A stretch of 32,713 nucleotides of DNA from UBA1259 sp964453915 (GTDB taxonomy: Bacteria; Bacillota; Clostridia; Christensenellales; Borkfalkiaceae): NCBI GenBank assembly GCA_964453915.1, contig CAYVPW010000013.1, forward strand, positions 1 through 32,713, written 5' to 3'. Positions 9,272-17,018 of the stretch are shown in pieces (within the stretch, counting starts at the first letter, position 1; every line of letters begins with the position of its first letter). A program made the position numbers and the translations under genes. A model generated the notes under the pieces. The model had not been told where the DNA came from. It made no database searches and worked only from the letters and a program-made list of their open reading frames with translations.

Positions 9272-11233
9272 TTATTTTCTCATTTTTAGTTTTAATTTTG
9301 CTATGGTATCCCTTAATTCTATACACTTTTCAAAGTCCAAATTTGCAGATGCTATTTTCATAAGTGCCTTTAATTTTTCTATTTCTTCGGGAATATCGGC
9401 TTTTTTAATATCTTTTGTGTTGTCCGCTTTCTTTGTTATTTCAAGCGTGTTAACGATATCTTTTACTATGGTTTTAGGAACTATTCCGTGTTCTTTGTTA
9501 TATTCCGACTGAATTTTTCTGCGGCGTTCTGTTTCTTCTATCGCACGCTTCATACTTCCCGTAATAACGTCCGCATACATTATAACCCTGCCTTCTGCGT
9601 TTCTCGCCGCACGCCCCACCGTTTGAATAAGCGAGGTTTCGCTTCTTAAAAAGCCTTCTTTATCAGCGTCAAGTATCGCAACCAGTTTTACTTCCGGAAG
9701 ATCCAATCCCTCTCTTAAAAGATTTATTCCGCATAAAACGTCAAATTCACCCGTCCTTAAAGCAGAAACAATCTCTATTCTTTCCATCGTGTCTATATCG
9801 CTGTGCATATAGCGCACTTTTACGCCGTTTTCTTTTAGATATTCGGTAAGGCTTTCAGCCATCTTTTTAGTGAGAGTGGTAATTAGAACCCTGCCTTTTT
9901 CTTTTACAATCGAATTGATTTCCCTTAAAAGGTCGTCTATTTGATTTTTAGTCGGTCTAACGGATATTTCGGGATCTACAAGTCCGGTCGGTCTGATAAT
10001 TTGCTCCACAACCTGCCCCGCTTGCTCTAATTCGTATTTTGCAGGCGTTGCGGATACGCAAATCATTTGCCCTACCCTTTCATCAAATTCCTTAAAAGTG
10101 AGCGGTCTGTTATCGAACGCAGATTTAAGTCTAAAACCGTAATCGACTAGACAAGTTTTTCTAGAACGGTCTCCGTTATACATTGCGCCTATCTGCGGAA
10201 TGGTCATATGCGATTCGTCTATAAAAACTATAAAATCTTTTGGGAAATAATCCAGCAAGGTAAACGGCGGATCGCCCACGCTTCTCCCGTCAAAATATCT
10301 ACTGTAATTTTCTATCCCCTTGCAAAAGCCTATTTCCCTTATCATTTCCAAATCGTATTCTGTGCGCTGTTTTAATCTTTGGGCTTCTAGCAACTTTCCG
10401 TTTTCGGTAAAATATCTTACTTCGTCTTCTTTATCCCTTTCTATGCAAGCGGTGGCTTTTTCTAGTTTTGCCTGCTCTACGGCATAATGGCTTGCAGGAA
10501 AAATAACTGCGTGTTTTAATTCCGAAATCACTTTTCCCGTCACGAATTCCGCTTCGCACACCCTGTCTACCGTATCGCCGAAGAACTCTACCCTGATAAT
10601 AATCTCCGTGTTGGAAGAGGGAAAAATATCCACCGTATCTCCGCGAACTCTAAAAGAAGAACGGGAAAAATCAACGTCTTTTCTGGTATATTGTATAGCA
10701 ACTAAGCGACGCATAAGCTCGTCCCTTTCAAGTTGGTCGTTCGGACGAATTGAAACGGCAAGCCTATAATAATCTTCGGGCGCACCAAGCCCGTATATGC
10801 AAGAAACGGACGCCACCACTATCGTATCCGCACGCTCTGCCAAAGAACAGGTTGCGGAGTGGCGAAGTTTATCTATCTCGTCGTTTATAGCAAGGTCTTT
10901 TTCTATATAAGTATCCGTGCTAGGAATATAGGCTTCCGGCTGATAATAGTCGTAATAAGAAACAAAAAACTCTACTCTGTTTTCCGGAAAAAACTCTCTA
11001 AATTCGTTGCATAGTTGCGCCGCAAGCGTTTTATTGTGCGCAATTACAAGGGCAGGACGGTTTACGTTGTTTATAACGTTAGCCATAGTAAAAGTTTTGC
11101 CGCTACCCGTAACGCCTAAAAGCACTTGCGTTCTAAGCCCGTCTTTTATACCTTCCGTAAGTTTTTGTATTGCTTGCGGTTGGTCGCCCGTAGGCAAATA
11201 TTTAGATTTTAGTACGAATTTTTTCTTTTCCAT
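9272..11233 (-). CDS. uvrB: Excinuclease ABC subunit UvrB
   Basis: UvrB verifies DNA damage and recruits UvrC. The 653-residue protein shows Walker A GVTGSGKTFT, the damage-probing beta-hairpin YYDYYQPEAYIPSTDTYIEK, helicase motif DESH, motif VI region QTVGRAARN, and a C-terminal UVR domain (about residues 615-650) with LDFEKCIELRD for UvrC contact. The length is normal. Only a weak ribosome-binding site (AAAAGTG) precedes the ATG. Promoter elements lie at 11267-11295. I looked for a Gram-positive LexA box in this short leader and did not find a convincing one. Confidence 0.97.
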   Translation of the reverse strand: MEKKKFVLKSKYLPTGDQPQAIQKLTEGIKDGLRTQVLLGVTGSGKTFTMANVINNVNRPALVIAHNKTLAAQLCNEFREFFPENRVEFFVSYYDYYQPEAYIPSTDTYIEKDLAINDEIDKLRHSATCSLAERADTIVVASVSCIYGLGAPEDYYRLAVSIRPNDQLERDELMRRLVAIQYTRKDVDFSRSSFRVRGDTVDIFPSSNTEIIIRVEFFGDTVDRVCEAEFVTGKVISELKHAVIFPASHYAVEQAKLEKATACIERDKEDEVRYFTENGKLLEAQRLKQRTEYDLEMIREIGFCKGIENYSRYFDGRSVGDPPFTLLDYFPKDFIVFIDESHMTIPQIGAMYNGDRSRKTCLVDYGFRLKSAFDNRPLTFKEFDERVGQMICVSATPAKYELEQAGQVVEQIIRPTGLVDPEISVRPTKNQIDDLLREINSIVKEKGRVLITTLTKKMAESLTEYLKENGVKVRYMHSDIDTMERIEIVSALRTGEFDVLCGINLLREGLDLPEVKLVAILDADKEGFLRSETSLIQTVGRAARNAEGRVIMYADVITGSMKRAIEETERRRKIQSEYNKEHGIVPKTIVKDIVNTLEITKKADNTKDIKKADIPEEIEKLKALMKIASANLDFEKCIELRDTIAKLKLKMRK

Positions 11234-11266
11234 TTTACACTTTTATTTTGTTTATCTTTTATATAT

Positions 11267-11295
11267 GTTATACCACACCTAAACTTAAAGCGCAA
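11267..11295 (-). promoter_or_regulatory. uvrBA promoter (sigma-A, extended -10)
   Basis: On the minus strand TTGCGC (11290-11295) and TATAAC (11267-11272) are 17 nt apart, and a TGG directly before TATAAC makes an extended -10. The predicted start is about 26 nt before uvrB. The -35 box lies inside the left arm of the hairpin at 11285-11317. Confidence 0.65.
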
Positions 11296-11317
11296 TCTTT
11301 TTTAGATTGCGCTTTAA
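11285..11317 (-). terminator. Hairpin terminator of the ABC-exporter operon
   Basis: A perfect 14-bp stem (11285-11298 with 11304-11317, core AAAGCGCAATCT) has a 5-nt loop, starting 14 nt after the permease stop. On the minus strand it is followed only by GTTTAGG, so the U-tract is poor and termination may be partial, which would allow read-through into uvrBA. On the plus strand a better T-run follows, but no plus gene ends here. Confidence 0.65.
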
Positions 11318-11331
11318 CTTGTTTTTTGCTT

Positions 11332-12258
11332 TTATGTTCTTTGTTTCTTTGCTTTTAAACCGATTTTGTTTTGCCTTTTATAAAACACGTTAAGCGCAAC
11401 GTAAGCGCCCAAAAATACCGCTACGGACAAAGCAACGATTAAATACATAGTTTCCACTGGCACTAAGTTTTTAAAAAAATACAGATTTACGTCTACCGAG
11501 TCTTTTATGCCTTCAACGGCTTGCACCGGTGTTCCGCATTGTATTAAGGCGTTTAGCGCACCGCGCATACAGTGATTTCTAAGCAACCCCGTTCCATATG
11601 TAAACGGCAAAAAGGACAAAACTTTTTGAAGCCCCGCCCCGAAAGAATAAATAGGCATATACGCGCCGCAAATAAACCCGTAGCAAGAAGAAACGATAGA
11701 TCCAACTGCGGAAATTTGTCCTTGAGAAGAAAGGAAAAAGTTGATTACTGAAGAAAGCGCCGTTCCCATCATAACCAAAATAAACGTATCGGCAAGTATT
11801 AAAAACACGTCTGCAACGGAAAGATAAAACCCCGTAATGGCAAGATATATAAGGCAAGCCCCCGTAGCAAAAAAGCATACCAGCAAAGTATTTAGCGTAG
11901 TTGCAACATAATAGGAAAGAGCAAGCGTAGCTTTTTTTACGGGTGTTAATCCTAAATCGACGTATGCCCCCGAAACTTTATCCGAAACCATTATCATATT
12001 AGAACAAAAAGCAACGGTTATGCAGCTTACCGCAAGCAGAGAACTCATCAGTTGCCCGCCCACTATACCGTTTATTACGCTTTGCTCTACGTTATAGCCT
12101 TGCAAGCCTTCTATAAAACTCATTTCGTAAACGTTTTTTAAAAAGGTTGCGTATAGCAACAGTAATATTAACGGAGTTATTAAAGAAGTAAAAAACACAC
12201 CTTTGTCTTTAAAAAACAATTTTACGTTTCTCTTTATCAAAACGCCTAACGTTTTCAT
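11332..12258 (-). CDS. ABC-2 type transporter permease
   Basis: The 308-residue membrane protein has a short cytoplasmic N-terminus with the amphipathic KRNVKLFFKDK, then about six hydrophobic segments (roughly 22-42, 68-90, 112-137, 142-168, 180-205, 268-293), the layout of ABC-2/DrrB-type exporter permeases. The substrate is unknown; related systems export drugs, lipids or peptides. Its ATG overlaps the ATPase stop by one base (TAATG), so the two are translated together in near-equal amounts. It is the last gene before the hairpin at 11285-11317. Confidence 0.88.
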   Translation of the reverse strand: MKTLGVLIKRNVKLFFKDKGVFFTSLITPLILLLLYATFLKNVYEMSFIEGLQGYNVEQSVINGIVGGQLMSSLLAVSCITVAFCSNMIMVSDKVSGAYVDLGLTPVKKATLALSYYVATTLNTLLVCFFATGACLIYLAITGFYLSVADVFLILADTFILVMMGTALSSVINFFLSSQGQISAVGSIVSSCYGFICGAYMPIYSFGAGLQKVLSFLPFTYGTGLLRNHCMRGALNALIQCGTPVQAVEGIKDSVDVNLYFFKNLVPVETMYLIVALSVAVFLGAYVALNVFYKRQNKIGLKAKKQRT

Positions 12259-13166
12259 TATTTATCCCCCTCCGGTTTTATCCCCGTGACGGCGATAAAC
12301 ACGTCGTCCATTTTACCTTTGTGAAGTTCGTAATCTTCAAACGTATCGGGATACGCCAAAATCAATTCGGTTGCTTCCTTTGTATTTTTTAAGGTTATTC
12401 TATAACCGCCTGCGATTTTTTCGTACGGCTTGTTTAACTTTTTTATTTTATCTTCTTCTACGTTGTAAACGCTTAAAAAGTCGCCCGTATACCTACTTTT
12501 AAGTTCTAACGGCGTGCCTTCCGCCACCAAACTTCCCGCATTTATAATAACCATGTAATCCGCCTCGCTCGCTTCTTCCATATAATGCGTAGTAAGTATC
12601 ACAGTCATTTTTCGGCTTTTTCTTATACCGTTAATCGTATTCCAAACAAGTTTTCTCGTCACCGGATCTAAACCGGTAGTCGGTTCGTCTAAAATAAGAA
12701 TTTCGGGGTCGTTTAACAATGCGCGTGCTATATCTACTCTTCTTTTTTGCCCGCCGGAAAGTTTTCCTAACGGGCGCTTTAATATGTCGTCTAATTCAAG
12801 CAAAAAAGATATTTCTTTTAGTTTTTTTGCAAACTCTTCCCCTACGATGCCGTATAAAGAAGCCCTTGCCTGTAGATTGTCGTAAACGGAAAGCGGTTTG
12901 TCTAAAACCGAATTTTGAAAAACCACGCCCAGCTTTTTATTTGCCAAGCGGCGGTCTTTATCCACGTCTATACCGTCTATAAAAATCTTTCCGCCGTCCT
13001 TTTGAACAGTTCCGCATATAGCGGAAATGGTGGTGCTTTTTCCCGCACCGTTAACGCCCAAAAAAGCAAACAACTCTCCCCTTTTTACAGAAAAAGAAAG
13101 GTCTTTTACGGCTTTTACTTCGCCAAAACTTTTGCAAAGATTTTCTATTTTTATAACTTTTTCCAT
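12258..13166 (-). CDS. ABC transporter ATP-binding protein (DrrA/CcmA type)
   Basis: This 302-residue ATPase powers the adjacent ABC-2 permease. It has Walker A GVNGAGKST (about 37-45), a Q-loop near VVFQN, signature LSGGQ, Walker B ILILDEPTTGLD and the H-loop THYMEEA. A C-terminal extension of about 80 residues after the nucleotide-binding domain is usual for the DrrA group. Its ATG overlaps the stop of the AbrB-like gene by one base, and its own stop overlaps the permease start in the same TAATG fashion, so all three genes form one coupled unit. Confidence 0.93.
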   Translation of the reverse strand: MEKVIKIENLCKSFGEVKAVKDLSFSVKRGELFAFLGVNGAGKSTTISAICGTVQKDGGKIFIDGIDVDKDRRLANKKLGVVFQNSVLDKPLSVYDNLQARASLYGIVGEEFAKKLKEISFLLELDDILKRPLGKLSGGQKRRVDIARALLNDPEILILDEPTTGLDPVTRKLVWNTINGIRKSRKMTVILTTHYMEEASEADYMVIINAGSLVAEGTPLELKSRYTGDFLSVYNVEEDKIKKLNKPYEKIAGGYRITLKNTKEATELILAYPDTFEDYELHKGKMDDVFIAVTGIKPEGDK

Positions 13167-13372
13167 TATTTTCCCTTTAATATATCGTCCGCCGCAGCAG
13201 TAAACACTTGCGTTTTAACCAAAGCCATACCTTTTTCTTTATCCCCTAAAAGAACCAAACTGTCGCCCGCTTTTATATTAAAAACTTCTCTTGCCTCTTT
13301 GGGAATGACTATTTGCCCTCTTTCGCCGACTTTGCATACACCGAATAAATATTTTCCTTCTTCGTTTTCCAT
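13166..13372 (-). CDS. AbrB/SpoVT-family transcription regulator
   Basis: The 68-residue protein carries a SpoVT-AbrB swapped-hairpin DNA-binding domain: GERGQIVIPKEAREVF, followed by NIKAGDSLVLLGD, with a short tail. Such small proteins bind DNA as dimers or tetramers. It is first in the exporter operon and overlaps the ATPase gene by one base, which suggests it controls that operon including itself. A clean TTAGGAGAACGT ribosome-binding site precedes the ATG. A palindrome abuts that site (13383-13402) and is a candidate for its own operator. Autoregulation is inference. Confidence 0.9.
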   Translation of the reverse strand: MENEEGKYLFGVCKVGERGQIVIPKEAREVFNIKAGDSLVLLGDKEKGMALVKTQVFTAAADDILKGK

Positions 13373-13382
13373 ACGTTCTCCT

Positions 13383-13402
13383 AAGTATGAATTTTCATAC
13401 TT
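13383..13402 (-). promoter_or_regulatory. Palindrome in the abrB leader (operator or RNA hairpin)
   Basis: AAGTATGA, a 4-nt centre and TCATACTT form a perfect 8-bp inverted repeat. It begins right next to the AGGAG ribosome-binding site (13378-13382) and lies about 5-24 nt after the predicted transcription start. It could be a repressor site or an RNA hairpin affecting translation. Confidence 0.6.
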
Positions 13403-13413
13403 TTCATTTTTTA

Positions 13414-13441
13414 ATTATATCTCCCTTTTTTCGATTGTCAA
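13414..13441 (-). promoter_or_regulatory. Consensus sigma-A promoter of the abrB-ABC operon
   Basis: TTGACA (13436-13441) and TATAAT (13414-13419) are separated by 16 nt on the minus strand, both hexamers perfect. The predicted start is near 13407, giving a leader of about 35 nt. Confidence 0.88.
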
Positions 13442-13449
13442 TAATTTTA

Positions 13450-13479
13450 TTGTAATTTTTTGATAAATTATGATATACT
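13450..13479 (+). promoter_or_regulatory. Probable promoter of the thioesterase gene, extended -10
   Basis: TTGTAA (13450-13455), an 18-nt spacer and TATACT (13474-13479) with a TGA just before it make an extended -10 promoter on the plus strand. It stands back to back with the divergent abrB promoter; the two -35 boxes are only 8 nt apart. Confidence 0.6.
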
Positions 13480-13532
13480 TTGTTTAGAAAATAAGGAGAA
13501 ATTTTTGCGGTTATCGTAAAAAACTTAAAACA

Positions 13533-14042
13533 ATGAAAGTTATAAACAAACAAAGAAATGCAAGGCTATGCGTTGTATGCGGACTAGAAAACGATTTAGG
13601 TATAAAAGCCGACTTTTACGATTTGGAAGACGGAAGTTGCGGTTGCTTGTTTTCTTTTAAAGAAATTCACCAAAGTTATCCGGGTAGAACGCACGGCGGA
13701 ATGATTACCGCCGTATTAGATGAAGTTATGGGCAGAGCGCTTTGGACTTCAGAGCCGGAAGTTTTCGGCTGCACAACGACTATGAACGTAACGCTAAGAA
13801 AAGCCGTGCCGTACGGAGTTCCGCTTAAAGCACGCGGAATTATAGTAACTAACTCTAAAATGTTCTTTTCGGCAAAAGGATATATTTACGACGAAAACAA
13901 CAACCTTTTAGCAGAAGCAAATGCAAAATACGTAAAACTTTCCGACCAAAAAATTGCAGGCAAAAACGTTTGTTTAGAAGACGAGATGAAATATAAAATC
14001 GAAGACGGTGTTAAAGAAATAGATTTTCCTAAAATAAACTAG
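13533..14042 (+). CDS. PaaI-family hotdog-fold thioesterase
   Basis: The 169-residue protein has the hotdog thioesterase motif GRTHGGMITAVLDEVMGRAL (residues 51-70), with H54-G55-G56 and D63-E64 as the expected active-site region. It probably hydrolyses an acyl-CoA, but the substrate cannot be told. An N-terminal KQRNARLCVVCG segment is common in the Firmicutes members and supports this start. The start is odd because no ribosome-binding site lies near the ATG. A strong AAGGAG (13493-13498) is followed instead by a four-codon TTG frame ending 13 nt before the ATG, so translation may re-initiate. It is divergent from the abrB operon. Confidence 0.85.
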   Translation: MKVINKQRNARLCVVCGLENDLGIKADFYDLEDGSCGCLFSFKEIHQSYPGRTHGGMITAVLDEVMGRALWTSEPEVFGCTTTMNVTLRKAVPYGVPLKARGIIVTNSKMFFSAKGYIYDENNNLLAEANAKYVKLSDQKIAGKNVCLEDEMKYKIEDGVKEIDFPKIN

Positions 14043-14131
14043 CCGATAAAATTAACAAAAAATCCACTTTACGAATAAGATAGTAATGGCGGCGGAAATT
14101 ACTACATATAAAACGCAAAGGAGGATTATAT

Positions 14132-14689
14132 ATGTGTTTGATATGCGGTTGCAACAACAAAAACAACGGTTGTTGCAACAATAACGTTAGATATATACGC
14201 GGACCTATGGGTCCAACGGGCGCAACGGGTGCGAGAGGACCTATCGGTCCACAAGGGGCTACAGGTGCAACCGGTCCGCAAGGTCCTGTCGGGGCTTCCG
14301 GCACGAATAATATTTTATACGCTAGTTCCGGAGCCGCTTCCGTTGGCACGGGAGCAATAATTCCGCTATCTTTATCCGCAGCGACAACGGGAAATACAAT
14401 GAGCGTTTCTAACGGGGCGATAAATTTACCTCAGGCGGGAAACTATTTAATTTCTTATTTTGTAAACGGTTCAGTTGCGGAAGGGGATTTTACGGTAGCG
14501 TTATATCTTAACGGGGTTGCGGTAAACGGCGAAAGTATAACCGTTTCTAGTACAGCGGGTGCGGAAGCTTCCGCAGGCAAAACCATATTGCTTGCCGTGG
14601 CAACTGCAGGTCCGCTTTCTATCTATAACACTTCTGCATCTACTGCCACCATAAATAATGCCACCATAACCGTGCTTAAAACTTCTTAA
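14132..14689 (+). CDS. Short collagen-like surface protein, BclA-like C-terminus
   Basis: The 185-residue protein has three parts: a Cys/Asn-rich head (residues 1-18 with five cysteines), twelve uninterrupted Gly-X-Y triplets (24-59, Thr/Pro/Ala-rich), and a hydrophobic beta-rich C-terminal domain (about 60-185) resembling the TNF/C1q-like trimerisation domains of exosporium collagen-like proteins such as BclA. There is no signal peptide, as in spore-coat and exosporium proteins. An excellent AAAGGAGGATTATAT ribosome-binding site precedes the ATG. It is closed by the terminator at 14701-14730. A spore-surface location is inferred from the family and from the spore genes in the window, not proven. 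Confidence 0.85.
   Translation: MCLICGCNNKNNGCCNNNVRYIRGPMGPTGATGARGPIGPQGATGATGPQGPVGASGTNNILYASSGAASVGTGAIIPLSLSAATTGNTMSVSNGAINLPQAGNYLISYFVNGSVAEGDFTVALYLNGVAVNGESITVSSTAGAEASAGKTILLAVATAGPLSIYNTSASTATINNATITVLKTS
14201..14308 (+). repeat. Gly-X-Y coding repeat (12 triplets)
   Basis: Twelve consecutive nine-base units each begin with a glycine codon and encode GPM, GPT, GAT, GAR, GPI, GPQ, GAT, GAT, GPQ, GPV, GAS, GTN. Such tracts vary in copy number between strains in other collagen-like genes. Confidence 0.9.
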
Positions 14690-14700
14690 TGATAAATCGC

Positions 14701-14730
14701 AAAAAGGCTACCGCTTTCGGTAGCCTTTTT
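14701..14730. terminator. Bidirectional intrinsic terminator
   Basis: A perfect 13-bp stem (14701-14713 with 14718-14730, core AAGGCTACCG) with a 4-nt loop and flanking A and T runs lies between two convergent genes. It ends the collagen-like gene on the plus strand and the glycerol-1-phosphate dehydrogenase operon on the minus strand. Confidence 0.92.
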
Positions 14731-14754
14731 TTATATCCACGTAAAATATTCCGT

Positions 14755-16005
14755 TTATAAATCGAGCATATTTTTTAATCTGTATAAAGATAGTCTTCTT
14801 CTCATATACGGGTGATATTTAAGTCCTTCTTGTTCCAGTTCCTCAGAAACGGCAATTTCTTTTGCGGTTGTCGCACAACCTGCTTTCTTCATTGCGTTAT
14901 AAATATCTTTATAAGAAGGGACGGAAGCAATAATTTCTCTTATTTTATCCCAGTTTTTCTCTATTTTTTCGGGATTTATCTCATCTGTAATAGTATTTGG
15001 CGTATTTAACTTTATTACTTCGTCTTTTAATTCCCCGTAATTTTTATAAATATCGTTCCAGTCGTTTTCTTCTTTTTTGGCTTTTACCTTTTCGAATTTT
15101 AACAATTTTTCGTACTCTTTCATTATAAGCAAGGTTGCCACGCCGACTTTTTTTCCGTGGAAATCCGAAATCTCTCCTTTTAACAATTTTTTGCACTCCC
15201 AGTAATGAGATAAAATGTGCTCCGTTCCGCTTGCAGGGCGAGAAGTCTTTGTAAAACTCATACCTATTCCCGTAAGTAAAAGCGCTTCCATAACTGCACC
15301 TGCGCTTTCGCAATCTTCGGTGGTAATTCTGTCCGCCAAACTCATAATTCTGTCCGTTGCTTTTCTTGTAAGTTCCGCAACCTTAGGACAATAATATTCT
15401 CCGCTGATAATACTTGAAATCTGCCAGTCTATAAGCCCAACGTATTTACCCACCATATCTCCGAATCCTGCGGATTTTAGTTTTGCAGGGGCTTTTGACA
15501 AAATCTCCGTATCTCCTATTATCACTTCCGGTGATTTTGCGGGATAAGTAATTTTAAAATTTCCGTCAACCAGCGGAGAAGAGTAAGATGCGAACCCGTC
15601 CATAGAAGGTGCTGTTGCAAAAAGGCATAAAAGTTTATTCTCTTCCGCCGCCGCTTTTCTGCAAATATCGTTTAGAGAGCCCGTACCTACGGATATAACC
15701 CCATCGTTATTTTTTAGCAAGTTTTTAATTATTTGCACTTGCGAAACGGTGGCTTCTCTTAAATCTTCGTATACCTTAAAAGAAAGTTCAAAATCGTTAA
15801 GAGCGTCTAAAACACCGTCCGCCGCTTTCAAGGTGTTTTTATCCGCAACAACCAAAAGTTTTTTTCCGAACCCGTTTCTTTTTAATATTTCGCCCGTATC
15901 CTTTTTTACTCCGCGACCTATTACCGCTTCTTTAATATTCAGTTCGTGCTTAACGCCGCAGGGGCAATCCGAAAATTCTTTTTTTAATTTTTCTAAATCA
16001 ATCAT
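14755..16005 (-). CDS. egsA: sn-glycerol-1-phosphate dehydrogenase (AraM/EgsA family)
   Basis: The enzyme reduces dihydroxyacetone phosphate to sn-glycerol 1-phosphate, the archaeal-type enantiomer, used in Bacillus for heptaprenylglyceryl phosphate. The 416-residue protein has the nucleotide-binding GTGSLNDI (107-114), APSMDGFASYSSPL (132-145), and likely metal ligands D183 in GFGDMVGKY, H263 in SGTEHILSHYWE and H283 in FHGKKVGVA. The length is slightly above Bacillus AraM (394). The ATG overlaps the upstream lipoprotein stop by one base. No arabinose genes are near, and no PcrB partner is seen, so its lipid role here is inferred. Confidence 0.9.
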   Translation of the reverse strand: MIDLEKLKKEFSDCPCGVKHELNIKEAVIGRGVKKDTGEILKRNGFGKKLLVVADKNTLKAADGVLDALNDFELSFKVYEDLREATVSQVQIIKNLLKNNDGVISVGTGSLNDICRKAAAEENKLLCLFATAPSMDGFASYSSPLVDGNFKITYPAKSPEVIIGDTEILSKAPAKLKSAGFGDMVGKYVGLIDWQISSIISGEYYCPKVAELTRKATDRIMSLADRITTEDCESAGAVMEALLLTGIGMSFTKTSRPASGTEHILSHYWECKKLLKGEISDFHGKKVGVATLLIMKEYEKLLKFEKVKAKKEENDWNDIYKNYGELKDEVIKLNTPNTITDEINPEKIEKNWDKIREIIASVPSYKDIYNAMKKAGCATTAKEIAVSEELEQEGLKYHPYMRRRLSLYRLKNMLDL

Positions 16006-17003
16006 TACCGTTCACCGTTTTCACCTTTATCCGTCTTTATATCAACTTCTCCGTTTGCGGAAACGTGTGCTTTTATAGCCCCGTCTACGTCCGTTCTAAA
16101 AACTTTTATATCGGGATTTGCGTTTTGAAGCGCTTTTAGCGTATACGTTGACGGGTGTCCGTAAATATTGTTTGCACCGACTGATATCACTGCGTTTTTA
16201 GGATTGAGCGTTTGATAAAAAGTTTCGTTTATCTCCGCACCGCCGCCGTGATGCGATACCTTTAAAAAGTCAACGTTTTTTACAGACACAGAGTCTAACC
16301 CGTAAAAACCCGCTTGTTGATATTCTATTATTCTGCTTTCACACTCTTTTGTGGTATCGCCGGAAAAGATAAATTTTTTACCCGCATACTCTAAAAAAGT
16401 CACCGCCGAAACGGCGTTTATTTTATCGGACGTTTGTTCTCCGTAATTCAAATCGTCGTATTCAGCCATTTTATCGGGAGATAGCGGAAGAAGAAAATAA
16501 ATTAAATAATCCGCACCCTTTATCATTCTACCCGTTTCGGAAGTATAGGTCTTTTCCGCTTTATCTTTAAGCACATTAAGCGCACTTTGATATACAGGAA
16601 AGTTTTCCGTGTTTAATATGTGTGGAATAAACGCCTTTCCTACGTTAAATTTAGATATTACTGCTTGGGCGTTGCCGATATGGTCTATGTCAGGATGTGT
16701 TAAAATTAAATAATCTATCTTTTCTACCTTATTGTGATTTAGCGTTCCTATAATCAGGTCTTCTATTTCTTGACTTTTATCGCCGCAATCGATAACCAAA
16801 ATTTTGCCGTCAGGCAGTTTTATAACAGTACAATCGCCTTGCCCAACATCCATAAAAACAACCGAAAGTCCCGACTCGTTAAAAGTCGGGTATTCTTTCT
16901 TAATTACTATATCAAATTTTTCCGTACACCCGCTGCAAAAACAACAAACCGTAAAAGTTATTGCAAGTGCCACAAAGCGTAATCTTTTGTAAACGCCCTT
17001 CAC
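16005..17003 (-). CDS. Secreted metallo-beta-lactamase-fold lipoprotein, ComEC C-domain-like
   Basis: The 332-residue protein begins with a positively charged, hydrophobic signal ending in CSGC, a loose lipobox with C26 as the likely lipidation site. The rest is a metallo-beta-lactamase fold: MDVGQGDCTVI, THPDIDH (102-108), SGDTT, KVSHHGG and AVISVGANNIYGHPS. This is the pattern of the hydrolase domain found at the end of the DNA-uptake protein ComEC, so an extracellular nuclease or phosphodiesterase is possible but not shown. The start codon is GTG without a good ribosome-binding site, 15 nt after the patatin stop, so coupling is likely. The next gene starts inside its stop (TAATG). Confidence 0.82.
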   Translation of the reverse strand: MKGVYKRLRFVALAITFTVCCFCSGCTEKFDIVIKKEYPTFNESGLSVVFMDVGQGDCTVIKLPDGKILVIDCGDKSQEIEDLIIGTLNHNKVEKIDYLILTHPDIDHIGNAQAVISKFNVGKAFIPHILNTENFPVYQSALNVLKDKAEKTYTSETGRMIKGADYLIYFLLPLSPDKMAEYDDLNYGEQTSDKINAVSAVTFLEYAGKKFIFSGDTTKECESRIIEYQQAGFYGLDSVSVKNVDFLKVSHHGGGAEINETFYQTLNPKNAVISVGANNIYGHPSTYTLKALQNANPDIKVFRTDVDGAIKAHVSANGEVDIKTDKGENGER

Positions 17004-17018
17004 AGTTATATATCGTAA

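Noticed and set aside
9270..9326. A longer uvrA start overlapping uvrB
   Set aside because: The family homology starts at the ATG at 9269; the extra 19 residues are translated from the end of uvrB and look unrelated to UvrA.
11234..11284. LexA box before uvrBA
   Set aside because: AACATATATAA is present but lacks the GAAC/GTTC arms of the Gram-positive LexA site, so I do not claim SOS control.
14105..14112. Sigma-E or sigma-K -10 like CATATAAA before the collagen-like gene
   Set aside because: No matching -35 element was found, and the implied start would fall on the ribosome-binding site itself.
14029..14349. A minus-strand open frame rich in Pro-Gly-Ala opposite the collagen-like gene
   Set aside because: It is the mirror of the Gly-X-Y repeat on the plus strand, has no ribosome-binding site and crosses the thioesterase stop.
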